From NCBI GenBank assembly GCA_022448945.1, contig JAKVCV010000002.1, positions 62,001 to 126,000 of the forward strand: 64,000 bases of DNA, in the 5' to 3' direction. The notes under the pieces are model-generated. The model was not told where the DNA came from. It ran no database searches and worked only from the letters and a program-made list of their open reading frames with translations. Origin of the DNA: Saprospiraceae bacterium (GTDB taxonomy: Bacteria > Bacteroidota > Bacteroidia > Chitinophagales > Saprospiraceae). The position numbers and the translations under genes were made by a program. Positions 8,496 to 18,330 of this stretch are shown one piece after another (position 1 is the stretch's first letter; every line of letters starts with the position of its first letter).

Positions 8496-10043
8496 TTGAA
8501 AAAAATAGATAAACTCGTCATATATAGTTTTATTACTCCCTTAGTTATTTGGACTTTGGTAGCCATGTTTATCTTCAATATGCAATTTCTTTGGAAATAT
8601 ATTGATGATATTATAGGCAAGGGACTTGACTTGTCTATCATTTTCGAATTATTATTTTACCAATCTTTAGCTATGATACCTCGCGCGATGGTATTTGGTG
8701 TTCTGATTGCTTCGGTAATGACTATAGGAAACTTAGCAGAACATTATGAATTGGTATCTATGAAGACAGCTGGAGTTTCGCTTTTGAGAGTTATAACTCC
8801 ACTTATTTTTTTTGCGCTTATTTTGGCAGGAATCTCATTTCTTTTCTCCAATAGTTTAATCCCCGTTACAGCGTTAAAATTTAAATCTACACTTTATGAT
8901 ATCCGGAGGCAAAAGCCAGCCCTTTCTTTCGAAGAAGGACAGTATAATAATGATTTTAAAAAAGTTTCAATTTTTGTTGGTAAAAAGGCTGCAGATGGTA
9001 AAATTCTAGAGGATCTAAAAATATATGATCATACTTCATCGGCTGGTTATAAGGGACAAACAAATGCAAAAAAAGGTGGTCTTTTCTATACCAAGGATTC
9101 TGTATTTAGAAAAATAAAAAAACCCATGAATGATACAGTTATGGAGAAAGATACACTTTTTAGTCGTAGTTTTTTGGTAGTTAAGTTATTGCATGGAACT
9201 CGTTATGAAGAATTGCTACCTGACCCAGAACATCCTAATACATATCCTCATATTGAAATGAATTTTGATTCTTATACAACATTATTTGATTTGAGTGAAT
9301 TTGAATTTAATGAAACTAATGAGGATTTGTTTAAGGGACATTATTCTCTCCTTACCACTAAACAATTATTAAAGGCAATTGATTCATTGAAACAAAAAAG
9401 ATTTGAGCGATATGCTATGCTTAAGCGTAATACAGATGCAATGTTTCAATTCAGAAGAGAAGGGATTCAGGTAAACGATACTATAGAGATACCGCCACAC
9501 AGGCATCCAAAACTTTACTATCCTCCAGAAAATCAAAATGCACCGAAAATAACCATTGATACTACTATAAAACATTTTTGGGAATTGATCCCAGTAGATA
9601 AAAGGAATTATATTTATCAACGTGCAGTAGGTTTTTGTCAGAACATTAAGGGGCAATCGCATGGCGTGAGAGAATACTGTAAAACCAATAAAAGAATTCA
9701 TGCTGAACATGAAAATGAAATACATCAGAAGTTGTCTTTTGCTCTGGCCTGTCTTTTGTTTTTATTTATTGGTGCTCCCATGGGCGCTATTATTCGAAAA
9801 GGTGGGTTTGGGTGGCCTATTTTAGTCGGTTTTATTTTTTTTATGGTCTTTTTCGTTTTGTTTTTAATTGGAGAGAGATTGGCTACAAATGTTGAAATAC
9901 CATGTTGGGTTGGGTCATGGCTCCCCAATTTAGTGTTGTTGCCATGTGGTATTTTTTTAACATTTAAGGCAATGAATGATTCAAGAGTTATAAATTTTGA
10001 ACGAATATTTGTTTGGCTACAATCTTTTAAAAATAAAAATTGA
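8496..10043 (+). CDS. LptF/LptG family permease (YjgP/YjgQ)
   Basis: 515 residues. Inner-membrane subunit of the LptB2FG transporter that extracts lipopolysaccharide from the inner membrane and feeds the periplasmic bridge. Three N-terminal membrane segments (about 10-32, 55-78, 98-120) and three C-terminal ones (about 412-430, 438-460, 475-493) bracket a long periplasmic beta-jellyroll region, the family layout. That middle part, near 290 residues, is much longer than in the E. coli proteins (about 360 in total). The start is TTG, chosen because MKKIDKLVIY is the usual beginning of the family and no ATG is nearby. LptF versus LptG cannot be decided by eye. Confidence 0.87.
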   Translation: MKKIDKLVIYSFITPLVIWTLVAMFIFNMQFLWKYIDDIIGKGLDLSIIFELLFYQSLAMIPRAMVFGVLIASVMTIGNLAEHYELVSMKTAGVSLLRVITPLIFFALILAGISFLFSNSLIPVTALKFKSTLYDIRRQKPALSFEEGQYNNDFKKVSIFVGKKAADGKILEDLKIYDHTSSAGYKGQTNAKKGGLFYTKDSVFRKIKKPMNDTVMEKDTLFSRSFLVVKLLHGTRYEELLPDPEHPNTYPHIEMNFDSYTTLFDLSEFEFNETNEDLFKGHYSLLTTKQLLKAIDSLKQKRFERYAMLKRNTDAMFQFRREGIQVNDTIEIPPHRHPKLYYPPENQNAPKITIDTTIKHFWELIPVDKRNYIYQRAVGFCQNIKGQSHGVREYCKTNKRIHAEHENEIHQKLSFALACLLFLFIGAPMGAIIRKGGFGWPILVGFIFFMVFFVLFLIGERLATNVEIPCWVGSWLPNLVLLPCGIFLTFKAMNDSRVINFERIFVWLQSFKNKN

Positions 10044-10100
10044 ATACTACATCATTTTTTGCATAACAATTGTTGAACGATAATCGGAAAAAAGAAGTTA

Positions 10101-10784
10101 ATGGAAACAAGTCTTCAAATTAGAAATCAAAATTCATTAAGAGATAACTATGGTTATATTACAGGTTTTTTCCTACTCTGGTCTATTGCATGTTTACTTT
10201 TGTTTGGTGTATTAGAAAAGGGAGATGTTATACTCTTTTTTGCAGAAAACAGGACAGATTTTCAAAACTTTATTTTTGTATTTTGGACCTATTGTGGGGA
10301 GGGGTATGTTTATGTAATTGCTGCAGTTGTTTTTCTGTTTTTCTCTTATTCAAAGTCTTTTGCAATTATTTTGAATGCCCTTTTAGTTTTGTTCGTTAGT
10401 GGGGTAATGAAAGATTATTTTGAACATGAACGCCCTGTTAGGTATTTTAATGATTTATTAAAACAGCCAGAATTGCCAAATTATATTCCTAGTGTTGTTT
10501 TACATGATGGTTGGACCACTAGTTTTCCGTCTGGGCATACTATATCAGCTTTTGCTTTTTATACTTTATTAGCATTTTTTATTCCCAATAGGCTGCTAAA
10601 ATTTATCTGCTTAGCTTTAGCTTTTTTAGTAGCGATTTCAAGAATGTATTTAGTTCAACATTTTTTGAAAGATGTAACAGCCGGCATGTTAATTGGTTTT
10701 TTAATTGCCATTTTAGTTTATTCTCTTCATGAGAAATATTCACATCTGATATCTGGGAGATCGCAATTTACTTCAAAGAAATAA
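10101..10784 (+). CDS. PAP2-family membrane phosphatase
   Basis: 227 residues with about six membrane segments. The full phosphatase signature is present: Lys104-x6-Arg111-Pro112, then PSGH (143-146), then Ser180-Arg181-x5-His187-x3-Asp191. Such enzymes dephosphorylate lipid phosphates (undecaprenyl pyrophosphate, phosphatidylglycerophosphate or lipid A phosphates) at the membrane. Which substrate applies cannot be told. It lies 57 bp after the Lpt permease and is probably co-transcribed, hinting at an envelope role. Confidence 0.88.
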   Translation: METSLQIRNQNSLRDNYGYITGFFLLWSIACLLLFGVLEKGDVILFFAENRTDFQNFIFVFWTYCGEGYVYVIAAVVFLFFSYSKSFAIILNALLVLFVSGVMKDYFEHERPVRYFNDLLKQPELPNYIPSVVLHDGWTTSFPSGHTISAFAFYTLLAFFIPNRLLKFICLALAFLVAISRMYLVQHFLKDVTAGMLIGFLIAILVYSLHEKYSHLISGRSQFTSKK

Positions 10785-10799
10785 TAGTTTTTATAAAAT

Positions 10800-10831
10800 A
10801 AAAAAAGGAGTAGTTTCGAACGAACTACTCC
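10800..10831 (-). terminator. Rho-independent terminator of the SPFH gene
   Basis: A 9-bp stem (GGAGTAGTT 10807-10815 with AACTACTCC 10823-10831) and 7-nt loop. Read on the minus strand it is followed by seven U and a further A/U-rich stretch. It lies 34 bp past the SPFH stop and may also slow transcripts of the convergent PAP2 gene. Confidence 0.8.
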
Positions 10832-10864
10832 AAAGGTCTTTATCTCAAAAAATAATTATTGTAG

Positions 10865-11854
10865 TTATAAACTAGTATCTATATTTGAATCGATATCAAG
10901 GATAGATTTTTCTTTTTGAGCAAAGGTTTTTTTAGTGTTGGGTATTTTGGTTCTATCCTTACTAAGTTTATTTATCTCATCAGCCATAAGATTTCCTTCC
11001 ATTAATTGTTGCTGTAGATTTTGAAGGTTTCCTGGTGAATAAGGAACAATAATTGAGCTATTTTTTTCTCCAATGTCTTTAATTGTATCATAATGTTGGG
11101 TTAATAATACAAATTGCATTATTTCAATAGGGGATACATCTTGTAATGTATTGCTGAAATCTTCTACTGAATCGGCAAAACCTTTAATGATTGCTAATCT
11201 TTGATCAGCAACTCCCTCTCCTTGTAATCTTTTTGATTCTTTATCTGCTTCAGCGTCTTTTATCTTAGCTATTTTACGACCTTCCGCATCTTCAGAAATT
11301 GCTTCTTTATTTCGTTTTGCTGCGTTGATACGATTCATTGATTCTTTTACCATAGCATCAGGGTCTATATCGGTAATTAAGGTTTGAACGATTCTATAGC
11401 CGTATTTGTCCATATGTTCAGAAAGCTCAGTTTTTACAGCAGTTGCGATATCATCTTTGCGAGAAAAAACATCATCGAGATCTAATTTAGGCACTTCTGC
11501 ACGTACAGTATCAAAAATATAGGAAGAAATTTGTCCGTATGGATCATCTAATTCATAAAAGGCTTCTTGTACTTTATTTTTCATTATTTGTACATGAACA
11601 GATACCTGTAACTTGACAAATACATCATCTTGGGTTTTAGTTTCAATATGGATATCTAATTGTTGGACTTTTAGGTTTACAGTGCCAGCAATGCTTTCTA
11701 ATATTGGAATACAAAAGTTAATACCTGGGTGAAGTATTCTATTGAACCTGCCCAAGCGTTGAACTATTTTTGCGGATTTTTCCTTTACTATTTTTACTGT
11801 CGAAAGAATAAAGAAAAGAGCAAAAATTGCAATAGTAATTGTAAATGGTAACAT
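10865..11854 (-). CDS. SPFH/band-7 (stomatin/HIR-like) membrane protein
   Basis: 329 residues. One N-terminal membrane segment (about 3-20) leads into an SPFH domain (KIVQRLGRFNRILHPGINF onward). A charged helical region (about 170-220) contains KESMNRINAAKRNK, close to the plant hypersensitive-induced-response and bacterial QmcA groups. These proteins form oligomeric membrane scaffolds and often regulate FtsH-type proteases. An FtsH is encoded in this window but not adjacent. No NfeD partner gene is next to it. The C-terminal tail is polar. Confidence 0.88.
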   Translation of the reverse strand: MLPFTITIAIFALFFILSTVKIVKEKSAKIVQRLGRFNRILHPGINFCIPILESIAGTVNLKVQQLDIHIETKTQDDVFVKLQVSVHVQIMKNKVQEAFYELDDPYGQISSYIFDTVRAEVPKLDLDDVFSRKDDIATAVKTELSEHMDKYGYRIVQTLITDIDPDAMVKESMNRINAAKRNKEAISEDAEGRKIAKIKDAEADKESKRLQGEGVADQRLAIIKGFADSVEDFSNTLQDVSPIEIMQFVLLTQHYDTIKDIGEKNSSIIVPYSPGNLQNLQQQLMEGNLMADEINKLSKDRTKIPNTKKTFAQKEKSILDIDSNIDTSL

Positions 11855-12053
11855 AATTTGTAATTAATTTAAGAGTAAAAAAAAGGTTCTATTCTATGGG
11901 GCAAATCAGCCCTTTTTTGATAGTTTTGTATATCACTGATAAAAAACAATAGGATAACGCAAAAAATAAGTTTAAAAGTTTTTATTAGTGTATACCAATA
12001 TAATAAATATTGGTGAATTGATTATAAGTGTTTGGTAATAATAAATAAAAAAA

Positions 12054-12353
12054 ATGCGAATTTTAGGCTTTGGGCTAGTCTTAGTTATGTATATATATGC
12101 TTGTGGTGCTGCAGAAGGGGGAAGCGAGAAAAGATCTGCTTTTGATATTTATAAAGTCAGATGTGTTTCTTGTCATGGTATTGATGGGCGTATGGGAGTC
12201 AATGGTGCTATCCTTTTGCCAGATTCTAAACTAAACTTAGAACAAAGGATTAATGTTGTAACCTACGGAAGAAATATTATGCCTGCCTTTTCTGGCCTTA
12301 TGACGAAAGAAGAAATAAAGGCGGTTGTTGAATTTACTATGACTTTACAATAA
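12054..12353 (+). CDS. Small lipoprotein c-type cytochrome
   Basis: 99 residues. A short hydrophobic leader ends in a lipobox (IYAC, Cys17), so the protein should be lipid-anchored. One heme site C37-x2-C40-H41 is followed by candidate axial Met76 (NIMPAF). The layout is a minimal class I cytochrome c. It could carry electrons between complex III and oxidases, but no oxidase gene is near. It lies 4 bp before the deacetylase gene, so both may share one mRNA, though a functional link is not obvious. Confidence 0.85.
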   Translation: MRILGFGLVLVMYIYACGAAEGGSEKRSAFDIYKVRCVSCHGIDGRMGVNGAILLPDSKLNLEQRINVVTYGRNIMPAFSGLMTKEEIKAVVEFTMTLQ

Positions 12354-12357
12354 AGCA

Positions 12358-12981
12358 ATGTATTATCCAATTAGTACACCCAAAATAGTTCAGTGGCTCT
12401 TCCCCAATTATATTTGGAGGTTCCCTTTTGATACTGATAAAAAGATATATTTGACTTTTGATGATGGGCCAATCCCTAAAGTGACTCCCTGGGTATTGAA
12501 GCAATTAGCTCAATATAATGCCCAGGCTACTTTTTTCTGTGTAGGAGCAAATGTCAAAAAAAACCAGGAAATTTATCAGCAGGTTTTAGACGCTGGACAT
12601 AAGGTTGGGAATCATACTTTTAATCATTTGAACGGATGGGCATCTACAACTTGTGATTATTTGGATAACATAGAAAAATGCAAAGATGTTGTAGATTCCA
12701 AGCTTTTTAGACCTCCATATGGTAGACTGAAACCAAGTCAGGCCCGGGAAATAAAAAAAAATTATAAAATTGTTATGTGGGATATAATTGCTGGGGATTT
12801 TGATTCAAATTTAAATGGAGAAATGTGTTTAAAGAATGTTCTTAATAATGCTTCAAATGGTTCAATAATTGTTTTGCACGACAGCAAAAAATCTTGGGAT
12901 CGTTTAGAATATATTCTACCTAAAATATTAGATTATTATTCGAAATTAGGATTTGCCTTTGTTTCTATTGATCCTAAGTAA
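12358..12981 (+). CDS. Polysaccharide deacetylase (NodB homology domain)
   Basis: 207 residues, essentially one NodB domain. Motif 1 is TFDDGP (Asp35, Asp36), motif 2 is His86-x3-His90, motif 3 is RPPYG (118-122), and motif 5 contains Leu-His174-Asp. The metal triad Asp-His-His is intact, so it should be an active de-N-acetylase on peptidoglycan or another amino-sugar polymer. There is no signal peptide, which differs from many exported members. Its last 36 bp overlap the 3' end of the convergent membrane-protein gene. Confidence 0.9.
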   Translation: MYYPISTPKIVQWLFPNYIWRFPFDTDKKIYLTFDDGPIPKVTPWVLKQLAQYNAQATFFCVGANVKKNQEIYQQVLDAGHKVGNHTFNHLNGWASTTCDYLDNIEKCKDVVDSKLFRPPYGRLKPSQAREIKKNYKIVMWDIIAGDFDSNLNGEMCLKNVLNNASNGSIIVLHDSKKSWDRLEYILPKILDYYSKLGFAFVSIDPK

Positions 12982-14322
12982 ATTCTTTTTTTGTTTGCCT
13001 TTGTCAAGCAATAGTATCATGGCTATAAAATAAAAAGGCATACATGGGATTTTGTACCTTGCTAAAGCACCAAAGTTATAAGCAGTAAAGCCAATGCAAA
13101 AAGCAAAAATAATTGCAAAAACCATACAGAATAATATAACAGGATCTCTTAGTATTGAAATCAATGATCTCAAAACACCTACTTTTATAATAACATAAAA
13201 AGTTAAGCAAAGTGTAAAAGTAGATTCGATAGCTGATGGGAATACGATCATTTTAGAAGTTTCCCAGAGGAAAGGCCTGAACAAAGTAACAATAACTGCT
13301 TTGGGGAAAACATTTAAAAGCCCTCGAAGCGTTGGTTCTATTACGCCAAAGTCATAGCCTGACCCACCATCTCTTTCAGTACTTAATTTTAACCACCATT
13401 GAGTTTTGGCGGCTTCTTTTATAAATCCTTCAAGTGTGTATTCATAGTACATTGTACCTAATTGTTGGATTGTTAAATATGCTCCTAAACTCCCGAGTCC
13501 TAAAAAAAATGGCCCTAAAATTTTGCGTAATAGTGGGGTTTTAATACGCTTGTTAAACATGAAAATCACCCAAATTATGGATGCTGGTAATATTGAAATC
13601 AATACATATATTTTGATGGTTTTCATCAGCCAGACCCCCAAAATAATAAAGAAAACAGAACGTATAAGTTTCTTTTTTTTCTTAATTAATCCAAAATAAA
13701 TTCCATATACATAGAACCCTAAACCTGCAATTACTAAAGAATCTTTCATGATTCCAGTACTCCAAAAACACATTGAGGGTAAAAATAAGATAGCAAATGC
13801 TAAAGGTTTGTGTAAGTGCGGGTAAAGGTCATAAAAAACACGATATATGCCCCAGCACCCTAAAAAACTAAATACTGTTAATATAAATGAAGTCCCTATA
13901 TACGTTCCAAATCCAAAGATGCTAAACAGTCCTGCAATTTTTATTACTAAGGCTTCTGGCGGTCGTGTAAAAATTCGTCGGAATGTGACGTATGTACTAG
14001 TAGAAAAATCCCAATTATAGAAATCAACAAACAGCATATCATAGGCCGCTAAGGGGTAGTTAAGTAGCGCATTATATATATCTCTTGATGCAAAAAAATA
14101 GTAATATGTATCTCCATAACCATAATAATACTGGTACATTAAAGCTGTAAGGAGCGCGCCTAAAAGTCTAAAACACAATGCGGGAAGAAAATATTTGTAA
14201 AGAACGGTGTTTTTATATTTTATATTTCGATAAAAAATGGCAAGAAGAACCCATATAGCCACAAAGAATGGCAATAAAATAAAATCAGTTTTAAAAAGAA
14301 TTTGCCAAGCAAATAAAAACAT
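12946..14322 (-). CDS. Polytopic membrane protein of unknown function, possibly GT-C-like
   Basis: 458 residues with about ten to twelve membrane segments. The first periplasmic loop (about 65-115) is rich in Tyr and acidic residues (YGYGDTYYYFFASRD). This is the arrangement of GT-C glycosyltransferases, which carry an acidic pair in that loop, but I see no diagnostic motif. A lysine cluster (KKKKK) near residue 213 marks a cytoplasmic loop. It is divergent from a GT4 glycosyltransferase and convergent with a polysaccharide deacetylase, so a surface-glycan role is plausible but unproven. The C-terminus overlaps the deacetylase gene by 36 bp. Confidence 0.6.
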   Translation of the reverse strand: MFLFAWQILFKTDFILLPFFVAIWVLLAIFYRNIKYKNTVLYKYFLPALCFRLLGALLTALMYQYYYGYGDTYYYFFASRDIYNALLNYPLAAYDMLFVDFYNWDFSTSTYVTFRRIFTRPPEALVIKIAGLFSIFGFGTYIGTSFILTVFSFLGCWGIYRVFYDLYPHLHKPLAFAILFLPSMCFWSTGIMKDSLVIAGLGFYVYGIYFGLIKKKKKLIRSVFFIILGVWLMKTIKIYVLISILPASIIWVIFMFNKRIKTPLLRKILGPFFLGLGSLGAYLTIQQLGTMYYEYTLEGFIKEAAKTQWWLKLSTERDGGSGYDFGVIEPTLRGLLNVFPKAVIVTLFRPFLWETSKMIVFPSAIESTFTLCLTFYVIIKVGVLRSLISILRDPVILFCMVFAIIFAFCIGFTAYNFGALARYKIPCMPFYFIAMILLLDKGKQKKNLLRINRNKGKS

Positions 14323-14492
14323 TATACAGAAAGATGTATTTTGTGCTAAAAAAGAGGAAACTTATTAAGTTGTTTACATATTGCAGACCCGTTTATTATT
14401 TATTGTCTTTAAAGTTAAATCTTTTCATTTAGGATGATTGTTAATTACAATTTTTAAATATAAAATTAATTTCTAAAGTAAATATATAAAAC

Positions 14493-15626
14493 TTGGCAAA
14501 CAAAACACTAAAAATAGGTATTGTACTCAATACGGCTTGGAATATTTATAATTTCAGGCTTCCCATTATCAAGGCTTTATTAATCAAAGGTCATCGCGTC
14601 GTTGCTATAGCCCCAGACGATGAGTATGTTCCCTATATAATTAACACCGGGTGCCAGTATATACCTGTTAAGTTTTTGAGTAGAAAGGGTGTTAATCCTA
14701 TTAGGGATATAAAGTTTATTTATGAATTATATAATATATATAAGGAAGAGAAATTTGATTTGGTACTTCAATATACAATTAAACCAAATATCTATGGTTG
14801 TTTTGCAGCAAGGTTAGCCAAGGTTAAAACCATTTCTACTATAACAGGCTTAGGATATACTTTTCTTTCTAATGGGATAGTAAATCAAATTGCAAAAATA
14901 CTTTATAAATTTGCTTTTAAAACGGGAACGAAATTTGTTTTTCAGAATAGGGATGATAAGAAACTATTTGAGGATATAGGTATTTGTCCAGTACACAAAA
15001 CATCATTAATAAAAGGTTCAGGGATTGACGCTTCTTTTTTTAAACCCTTACCCAAAAGTCAGGAATCTGCGAATTTGGTGTTCTTGTTTGTAGGTAGATT
15101 ATTATATGACAAGGGTATTTCTGAAATGTTTGAAGCATCACGTATCTTAAAAAATAAATTTAAAAACACAGAAGTTTGGGTAGTTGGTGCAATAGATGAG
15201 GGGAATCCTGCTGCAGTTAATAAATTAGAAGTTGAACAAAATCATGAACAAGGAATAATTAACTACTTGGGTACATCAAAAGATGTACGCTCTATTATAC
15301 AAAATGTTGATGTTGTTGTTTTGCCATCATATCGGGAAGGATTGCCAAGGGTAATGTTAGAAAGTCTTTCAATGGCAAAAGCTATAATTACAACGGATGT
15401 TGCAGGTTGTAGGGAGGTTGTTTTAGATAAAATAAATGGTTTTATGGTTCCTGCTAGAGATGCTAATGCTTTATCCAGGGCAATGATATCCATGTGTGAA
15501 TTAAATCCTGAACAAAGAAAAGCTATGGGTTTGGCAGGGCGTCAGTTGGTATTAGATCAGTTTGATGAAAAAATAATTATAAAAGAGTATTTTAAATTGA
15601 TAGATACAGTCTTAAATATCAATTAA
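14493..15626 (+). CDS. GT4-type glycosyltransferase
   Basis: 377 residues, GT-B fold. The N-terminal domain contains an NxxxFRLP segment (YNFRLPIIKALLIKGHRV). The C-terminal donor domain has FVGRLLYDKGI and the EX7E-type motif in REGLPRVMLESLSMAKA. The best likeness is to the CapM/EpsD-like transferases that add a sugar to a lipid-linked intermediate on the cytoplasmic side of the membrane. Start codon is TTG, chosen because MANKTLKIGIVLNT begins the first beta-strand of the fold and no ATG lies upstream in frame. It is a lone transferase, away from the polysaccharide genes at the left edge. Confidence 0.88.
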   Translation: MANKTLKIGIVLNTAWNIYNFRLPIIKALLIKGHRVVAIAPDDEYVPYIINTGCQYIPVKFLSRKGVNPIRDIKFIYELYNIYKEEKFDLVLQYTIKPNIYGCFAARLAKVKTISTITGLGYTFLSNGIVNQIAKILYKFAFKTGTKFVFQNRDDKKLFEDIGICPVHKTSLIKGSGIDASFFKPLPKSQESANLVFLFVGRLLYDKGISEMFEASRILKNKFKNTEVWVVGAIDEGNPAAVNKLEVEQNHEQGIINYLGTSKDVRSIIQNVDVVVLPSYREGLPRVMLESLSMAKAIITTDVAGCREVVLDKINGFMVPARDANALSRAMISMCELNPEQRKAMGLAGRQLVLDQFDEKIIIKEYFKLIDTVLNIN

Positions 15627-15737
15627 TTATTACTCTTATGCTCAGATTAATAAAGTCCGCAATCAGAATCATAATCTACGTATAATGATTGTTAAAAAAT
15701 ACCATCTTTTTATTGAAATCGGTAATAATATATAAAT

Positions 15738-15772
15738 AAAAGTGCCAACATATTAAATACATTGGCACTTTT
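15738..15772. terminator. Bidirectional terminator between the GT4 gene and clpC
   Basis: An 11-bp perfect stem (AAAAGTGCCAA 15738-15748 with TTGGCACTTTT 15762-15772) and a 13-nt A/T loop. The A-run and T-run at the stem ends give a U tract in either direction, fitting the convergent gene ends on both sides. Confidence 0.82.
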
Positions 15773-15792
15773 AAAATTAGGATTATACAAAT

Positions 15793-18330
15793 CTATTTTT
15801 TAGAAGATTTTTTCTTTTTTTTGACATTAATGATTACATCATCATTGTTTCCTAATGTCGCCACTAGAACAGTTCCTTCATTTAGTTTCTCCTGATTGTT
15901 AAGAATAAATTCAGCTAAAGGGTCTTCAAGATATTTTTGAATTGCTCTATTTAAAGGTCGAGCACCAAATTGAGGGTCATAGCCCTTTTCAGATAAAAAT
16001 GTTTTTGCTTTTTTATCCAACTCAAGACTGTAACCTAATTCCTCTATGCGTCCAAATAAATCTTTCAAGGTAAGGTCAATAATACTGAATATGTCTTTTT
16101 TGTTTAGTGTGTTAAAGACAACAATGTCATCAATTCTGTTTAAAAATTCAGGAGAAAAAGTGCGTTTTAATGCACCTTGAATAACCATTTTTGCATTTTT
16201 ATCAGAGTCTTCACTTCTAGATTTGGTGGCAAATCCAACTCCTTGTCCGAAGTCTTTAAGTTTGCGGGCTCCGACATTAGACGTCATAATGATTAGAGTA
16301 TTTTTGAAATCTACTTTTCTCCCCAAACCATCAGTCAGTTGTCCATCATCTAGAACTTGTAATAATATATTAAAAATGTCTGGGTGTGCTTTTTCTATTT
16401 CATCTAAGAGAATCACAGAATAGGGCTTACGACGGACTTTTTCAGTTAATTGACCACCTTCTTCGTACCCTACATACCCTGGAGGAGCTCCAATCAAACG
16501 ACTAACTGCAAATTTTTCCATATATTCACTCATGTCTATTCGAATAAGTGATTCTTCAGAAGTGAACAACTGTCTTGCTAGGACTTTTGCTAGTTCTGTT
16601 TTACCAACTCCTGTTGGACCTAAGAATATGAAGGTACCAATTGGTTTATTAGGGTCTTTAAGACCAACTCGGTTTCTTTGAATTGATTTCGCTACTTTTA
16701 AAATAGCCTCTTCCTGACCTATTACCTCTCCAGAAAGATCATTAGTAAGACTAAGTAGTTTCTGACTTTCATTTTCTGCAACACTGGTTACAGGAATCCC
16801 TGTCATCATCGATACTACTTCTGCAATATCCGATTCTTCCACAGGAAATCTCTTTGATTTAGATTCTTCATCCCATTGTTTTTTTGCTTGGTCCAATTGA
16901 CGAATAAGCTTCGATTCTTTGTCACGGAAATTTGCAGCTTTTTCGTATTCTTGATCTCTTACCGCTTGATTTTTAAATTCTTTTGTTGCTTCTATCTCAT
17001 CTTCTAATTGGACGATATGTTTAGGCACATGGATGTTTTTTAAATGTACTCTAGCTCCCACCTCATCCATAACATCTATTGCTTTGTCTGGTAAAAATCT
17101 ATCAGAAATATATCTGTCACTTAGTTGAACACAGGCTTCGATAGCATCTTGTGAATAAATGACATGATGAAACTCTTCGTATTTTTCTTTTATGTTAGTT
17201 AAGATATGAATTGCTTCTTCAGGTGTTGGTGGCTCAATTAGTACTTTTTGAAATCGTCGATCCAATGCACCATCTTTTTCAATATATTGGCGATATTCAT
17301 CTAACGTTGAAGCCCCAATACATTGTAATTCTCCTCTAGCCAATGCAGGTTTAAAAATATTAGATGCATCTAAAGATCCAGTAGCTCCTCCTGCACCCAC
17401 TATTGTATGAATTTCGTCTATAAATAAGATGACATCTCTTGATTTTTCAAGTTCTGTCATAATAGCTTTCATACGCTCTTCGAATTGACCGCGATATTTC
17501 GTTCCAGCTACCAATGCCGCAAGATCTAACATTACAATCCGTTTGTTAAAGAGTGTGCGTGAAACTTTGCGTTGGTGTATTCTAAGTGCTAGTCCCTCAA
17601 CAACAGCAGTTTTACCAACACCAGGTTCTCCTATTAAAATAGGGTTGTTCTTTTTTCGACGAGATAAAATTTGAGAAACACGTTCGATCTCAATTTCACG
17701 ACCAATAATAGGATCCAATTTGTCCTCTTCTGCTAACTTTGAAATATCTCTGCCAAAATTGTCTAGAACAGGAGTATGAGATTTACTTTTTCCTCGGCTT
17801 TGTTGAGATCCTTCACCTCTTCGGATTTCTTCATCATCTTCAAATTCATCTGGAAGATCAGATGAGATTTCCGGATTGATCTCTGTACCTACAAATTCGA
17901 GTTCTGTTTTAAAAACATCATAATTGACGTCATATTGAAGAAGAACCCTTGCGGCTAAATTGTCTTTGTGTTTAAGGACTGACAATAAAATATGTTCCGA
18001 GCCTATTAATTCACTTTTAAGGAGCTTCGCTTCTAAAAAAGTAACTTTAAGTACTTTTTCAGCTTGTTTAGTTAATGGCAGGTTCCCTATATTATAAGAC
18101 GTTGGAAGTGTAGCAGTATTATTATCGATAGAGTCGCCTACTGCTACGGATAATTCTTTTGAGTCTATATTAAGAGATTCTAATACACGTACAGCAAGAC
18201 TACTGGGTTCTCTTAAAACCCCCAAAAGCAAATGTTCGGTGCCAATATAGTCGTGTCCAAACTTAAGTGCTTCTTCTCTACTGTGTGAGATAATTTCTTT
18301 TACTTTTGGAGAAAACCGGTTGTTAGGCAT
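15793..18330 (-). CDS. clpC: ClpC-type AAA+ unfoldase
   Basis: 845 residues. Hexameric unfoldase that feeds substrates to ClpP. Two Clp-N repeats (about 5-145), an acidic linker, the first AAA domain (Walker A GEPGVGKT, 234-241), a UVR-containing middle region ([15 protein letters not shown]) and the second AAA domain (Walker A GPTGVGKT) are in order. The short middle region marks it as ClpC rather than ClpB. The C-terminal end is a lysine/serine tail (KKKKKSSKK). No clpP is nearby. Confidence 0.95.
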   Translation of the reverse strand: MPNNRFSPKVKEIISHSREEALKFGHDYIGTEHLLLGVLREPSSLAVRVLESLNIDSKELSVAVGDSIDNNTATLPTSYNIGNLPLTKQAEKVLKVTFLEAKLLKSELIGSEHILLSVLKHKDNLAARVLLQYDVNYDVFKTELEFVGTEINPEISSDLPDEFEDDEEIRRGEGSQQSRGKSKSHTPVLDNFGRDISKLAEEDKLDPIIGREIEIERVSQILSRRKKNNPILIGEPGVGKTAVVEGLALRIHQRKVSRTLFNKRIVMLDLAALVAGTKYRGQFEERMKAIMTELEKSRDVILFIDEIHTIVGAGGATGSLDASNIFKPALARGELQCIGASTLDEYRQYIEKDGALDRRFQKVLIEPPTPEEAIHILTNIKEKYEEFHHVIYSQDAIEACVQLSDRYISDRFLPDKAIDVMDEVGARVHLKNIHVPKHIVQLEDEIEATKEFKNQAVRDQEYEKAANFRDKESKLIRQLDQAKKQWDEESKSKRFPVEESDIAEVVSMMTGIPVTSVAENESQKLLSLTNDLSGEVIGQEEAILKVAKSIQRNRVGLKDPNKPIGTFIFLGPTGVGKTELAKVLARQLFTSEESLIRIDMSEYMEKFAVSRLIGAPPGYVGYEEGGQLTEKVRRKPYSVILLDEIEKAHPDIFNILLQVLDDGQLTDGLGRKVDFKNTLIIMTSNVGARKLKDFGQGVGFATKSRSEDSDKNAKMVIQGALKRTFSPEFLNRIDDIVVFNTLNKKDIFSIIDLTLKDLFGRIEELGYSLELDKKAKTFLSEKGYDPQFGARPLNRAIQKYLEDPLAEFILNNQEKLNEGTVLVATLGNNDDVIINVKKKKKSSKK

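Noticed and set aside
11898-11918. GGGC...GCCC hairpin followed by six T on the plus strand
   Set aside because: The stem is only 4-5 bp and no plus-strand gene ends before it.
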